Below, piece after piece: positions 56,501-60,000 of a stretch of DNA of 60,000 bases; the stretch's first letter is position 1, and each line of letters begins with the position of its first letter. Where the stretch lies: the NCBI RefSeq assembly GCF_910592395.1, contig NC_088314.1, forward strand, positions 5,458,001 through 5,518,000. Direction: 5' to 3'. Source of the stretch: Lineus longissimus. Lineage: Eukaryota > Nemertea > Pilidiophora > Heteronemertea > Lineidae. Under the pieces are notes generated by a model. That model was not told the origin of the DNA and ran no database searches. It saw nothing but the letters and a program-made list of their open reading frames with translations. A program made the translations under genes and the position numbers.

Positions 56501-59500
56501 GGCACCGACTGAAATCTACTTCTCACCAGACGACATGCCCAGTGAAAGGTCATTGCTCGATCTGACCTTGACCACGGATGTATCCAAGTATGACCTTCAA
56601 CAACAAATGAAGGTGACAGAGAAGTTAGAAGGTAAGAGAAGTAACGACTGTGAAATCTGACTGATTTTGCATATGTTTTGTGCCATCATGGTAACATAAG
56701 TTTGTCTTCCAATTTTTCAAGTAAACTGTACATCAAAGGTTCTACATGTTTGTTTTCATATTGCCAACTAGAAACCTGAACCTTCCACTGAGTAGTGGAG
56801 TAGCTTATAGTTCTCTCTTCAGCTTTCAATTCTATTTCATTCTCTTACCTTGTCCTGTCTCCTCTTGATGCTCTATTTCTGAAAATATTTCTGAAATTTC
56901 AGCCACTCAGAAAACGGCTCAACCACATGCCGGGGGTATTACTCAATTCTTTATGTTCTCAATCAACTGTGTGGCTTTCAAAATAGGCATGACAGATTAA
57001 TTGAAGACGCTGTTTGAGTTCATAGAATCTGGAGAATATTCTTTAAAGATAATGATAACCATTATGAGACTTATGGTTATCATTATCGTTAAAGAACATT
57101 CTCCAGATTCATTTGTTGGCCTGTACATTCATGATCCAGGCTCCACTAACGAAGAGTAGAATGTCTCCGGTGACATATTATTTGTTAACATTTTGCTTTC
57201 TTTAGCTTTCCATTAGCTGTGGGACATTTAATGACACATTTTGCCAAGACTTTTCACTTTGCACTGTAACATAAACTGCCCAGTAGTATAGTCTATTCTC
57301 CAGGTAACCCTACCAATAGTAAAAGATGTAACTCGTCTTGGGAAACCAATCTGCCGACTCAAAGTTTAATACCATAGTAAAGTTTCTATCAACAGGATTT
57401 GCCCTTGGCATCATCTTGATCTTCGGTATAAAGCATTTCATTCTTTACTGAATTCAGGGCGCAGAAGGCGACGACTTCGCCAGCAGGTCTGCAGTCTGGC
57501 TGACATTGCCCAGGAAATGAAGGAGAAAGAAACCGTGGCCCATGCTATCAGAACTACCCTGCCGACATTTGGAATTTCCCCTGGTCCCACCCCCTCTGTT
57601 TCTCCTGCATCTACACCGACTGCTGCCATGTCGGAGGATGAGCTGTCTTTAAAGGTAAGCTATCCTTGAAGTAGCTAAGGAAGAGGGGAAAAAACAATGG
57701 CCCATGTCTTCTGTACCATGATACCATTTCTGTGAGTCACCAGATTAAACTTATGGATTGATGATGTGTTCTTTTCTGTTGCAGTCAGATGAAGAGGAGA
57801 CACCTGTTGAAGGGGAAGTTGAAGTGAAAGAAGGCAAAACGGTTCAAGTCAAAGAAGAAGAAAAGAAAAAACCAGAGAAAAAGGACAAAGTTGAGGAAAA
57901 ACCAAAAGGTATGTAAAAAGGTTTATGTAGTAAAATTGGTTTTCAAAGAGGCGAATGAAACAGTGAGCGTGTAACTGACTCCGCCTATGAAACTTGACAA
58001 AACCAATACCTAATTATTCTGTTACAGCAAGATCTTTGCATCGATCTGACAAACAAAAGTTCACATTGGAATAGGACAAAGATTGTACTTCTGACTGAAG
58101 TCAGCCAGTCCGTAGTGTTGCCTATGCTCACAACTGATTCAGTCACTCCGTGGCCGTACCAGCATATCGCTTCTTCCATTCTGCCCTGGAAATACGGCAT
58201 GTTTGGGTGCAAAGCTCTGTAATGTACATTAACATCTTTGAAATTTTTAGAGGATAGTGACACAGACAGTGTTGTCAGCCAAATGACCATCACGAGCCGG
58301 GCAGACACTGTAACGACACCTACTGGGGCAAGGTCGCCCTATTTCTGGTCCGTTTCTGTTGCAGGTAATGCACAGTGTGGAATGAGTTGTTTGACTACCA
58401 CAGTGTTCCAGCAGTTTGGATTTTATCAGTGTATTCCTGCAAGTTTGACTGTTGCAAAGTTCTCAATCATTTCATATTCAATTGTAGATTCAATAGGACC
58501 TGGTGTTGGAATTCTCTGGTTTAGACAATCCCAGTGCACACATACCTTACATTGATACACAACGCACATACTGTAACGTTGAAACACACAAAGTGCTACA
58601 CCAACTGTACAGATAACGCAATCATGCATGCATACATTATGACTGACTGTTGGCATTGCCTGGTGTAAGCAATGGAAACTGATACAGTTGAACCAATGAT
58701 AGGAGAGTGTACCCCTTTAACAATGAAAAGAGTTCATTTGATTACACCAGTATCCTTAATTCTCCCCGTCCTGTGCCATATCCTGCCCTGTCATCATTCC
58801 ATTCAGTTTGTAGTTCAACATGTCACGTGTTCATTGATTTTCCCACAGTTCTTGTATTAACTGCTGAGTTTTTGCGCCTCTTTTTGAAATGCCCACAAAA
58901 AATTGGCGAGTGACAGTATTTAACCAACTGACGAAGTGTTTGTTGAGAAAAATTTAATCCCACAAGGATTTTCTTTTCAGCTGTGCGCAGTTTCAGTGGA
59001 ATTGACCTCCTAAAGGTCTTCGGTTATCATATTCCACCACTCGCTGTGGTATTAAATCGTTTACATAGAATTCGTACACAGCCCGAGTTGTTAGGGAAAG
59101 GTATATTATTTGGTTGTTATGAGTGTGGCGGTCAAGTTGCTTCAGTCAGTGCACAGAATAGCAAGTGGGATGTCATAATTTGTTGTAGTGAAATTGTCAC
59201 AGTATTGTATATGCTAGAAAGACAATTTGATTATTGCCTCAGCACAATTATTTGGCTAATTTTTCGTTGATGTTTGTTTAAATGTTGTTATTAAAGGGAT
59301 ATTTACATTTTGTGCTATAGATCATTTTCATGATGTGATGGAGGGTAAGGGGTGCATAACACCTAGTTGAAAATCAACACTTGTGTCTCAATTTTGAATC
59401 TCTAGCAGTTTATCAGAGACTTCTAAAACCAGCAAGGTTGGGTGCCTGATTACGATTAACTTCTGACCTTAGTTCCTCCATTAACTTGTCAGAGAGAATG

Positions 59501-60000
59501 TAAACAACTGCAACATCATTGACCATAAGAGTCTCTCAGTGCGGCAATTATCCATAATGTGATTGCTCTTTAGCATGTCGGCTTCAATTTAGATGCTGTC
59601 CATTATTGTCAATGACCATGATGGCTGGATTGAATCAACATACTGTCTCATAAAAAATAATCAATAAAATCTAATTCTCAGCCTCATGTGTGGCCTCATA
59701 ATGTTGAATACGGTTGTCTGAATATTGACCTTTTCATTGGCACATATCAACAGTTTTACCTGATTGTGATTTTGGATAGAGTATTAGTCCTTAAGTAGTT
59801 TTCCTAGTTACTCCATTGAAAAACAAATTTTTGGCCACCTTTTTACAGAAACTGCCACCAGCGAGGAACCTGCTCAGAGAAAGCAGTCTGTTGCTAGGAG
59901 TCGTTTCGATGCAGTCGATATTCGAGCGTTGATGGCAGATGCAAGGAAACAGGTTCCAAAGAAGGAACCGCCAAAGAAGGCACCAGATCACAGCCATGTT
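50136..60000 (+). CDS. Large WD-repeat protein, WDR87/WDR97-like (N-terminal 1167 codons, continues past window)
   Basis: Coding exons: 50136-50526, 50753-50839, 51065-51174, 51427-51623, 51827-51964, 52292-52371, 52679-52844, 53254-53460, 53662-53934, 54136-54397, 54646-54798, 54984-55074, 55358-55469, 55609-55763, 55932-56062, 56240-56320, 56472-56631, 57458-57654, 57785-57908, 58251-58364, 58981-59100 and 59849 to the window end. Phases agree at all joins (3501 nt). An acidic N-terminal region (residues 1-130) precedes WD-repeat blades over roughly 135-800, with motifs such as ITGGVGGTKVWRY, LVTSSMDSEVKVWG, FLTSSLDGSVRMWSLDT and SSDGAIKVWIEG. Then come an acidic EEEE stretch, a basic helical segment (RRRRLRQQVCSLADIAQEMK) and a Lys/Glu/Pro-rich linker. 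Overall order and content resemble WDR87/WDR97-type proteins, linked in other animals to cilia or sperm. The subfamily is inferred from memory. The start is the first in-frame ATG after the acceptor at 50109. Confidence 0.8.
57025..57110. ncRNA. Near-perfect 38-bp hairpin in a WD-gene intron
   Basis: The left arm 57025-57062 and right arm 57073-57110 are reverse complements with only two mismatches, around a 10-nt loop. The arms contain GGAGAATATTCTTTAAAGAT and its complement. It lies in the intron between exons 56472-56631 and 57458-57654. It could be a small-RNA precursor, but such high symmetry also fits a recent palindromic MITE, so ncRNA is a tentative label. Confidence 0.35.
59849..60000 (+). 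CDS. WD-repeat gene, exon cut by the window end
   Basis: It begins after TTTTTACAG in phase 1 and is open to base 60000. It encodes TSEEPAQRKQSVARSRFDAV and a Lys/Pro-rich run. The gene clearly continues. Confidence 0.7.

Noticed and set aside
1-60000. CRISPR arrays, operons, bacterial promoters or an inserted virus
   Set aside because: Nothing with evenly spaced short repeats and unique spacers, no operon-like gene packing, and no viral protein motifs. The split genes and repeat content are those of an animal chromosome.

Overview
The window is animal nuclear DNA. Genes are split by GT-AG introns, coding exons cover only a small part of the sequence, and the non-coding DNA is AT-rich and full of small inverted repeats, tRNA-derived SINE-like pieces and simple repeats. 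Frequent TACATGTA-type palindromes and AGGCCT words, a Ly6/quiver-type gene and an FN3/PAN secreted protein suggest a marine invertebrate bilaterian (lophotrochozoan or ambulacrarian). The phylum cannot be fixed from sequence alone. I found no prokaryotic, viral or organellar segment.

Five protein-coding genes can be rebuilt by joining exons whose splice phases agree. (1) 4946-13612 (+): three exons, a 448-residue His-rich, low-complexity secreted protein ending in a six-cysteine segment. (2) 19385-25080 (+): two exons, a 149-residue acidic secreted protein. (3) 28403-36970 (-): a Ly6/uPAR (quiver-like) GPI-anchored protein, with one signal-peptide exon, one LU exon and three tandem, equally long, phase-compatible last exons. 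(4) 39801-46896 (+): 13 exons, a 1041-residue secreted mosaic of signal peptide, four FN3 domains (a duplicated two-domain exon), two copies of an unrecognised six-cysteine module (each three exons) and three PAN/apple-like segments. (5) 50136 to beyond the window end (+): at least 22 coding exons of a large WD-repeat protein resembling the WDR87/WDR97 group.

Genes 3 and 4 are head to head, about 2.8 kb apart. Genes 1 to 4 all encode secreted or surface proteins. Genes 3 and 4 have both grown by local tandem exon duplication with phase-1 boundaries, so new exons can be added without breaking the frame. Gene 5 is an unrelated intracellular, probably cilium-associated, protein.

The rest is introns and intergenic DNA holding several repeat families: a CATGCCGAT-ended palindromic element (three copies), a dimeric AT-rich repeat (four loci), a 1.36-kb element with long imperfect terminal inverted repeats, a 92-bp TA-flanked MITE inside a decayed LINE ORF1-like fragment, a 33-bp minisatellite, everted AGGTCA half-site repeats, and a near-perfect 38-bp hairpin in a WD-gene intron. 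The main candidates for something undescribed are the triple alternative last exons of the Ly6 gene, the duplicated six-cysteine module, and the His-rich secreted protein.
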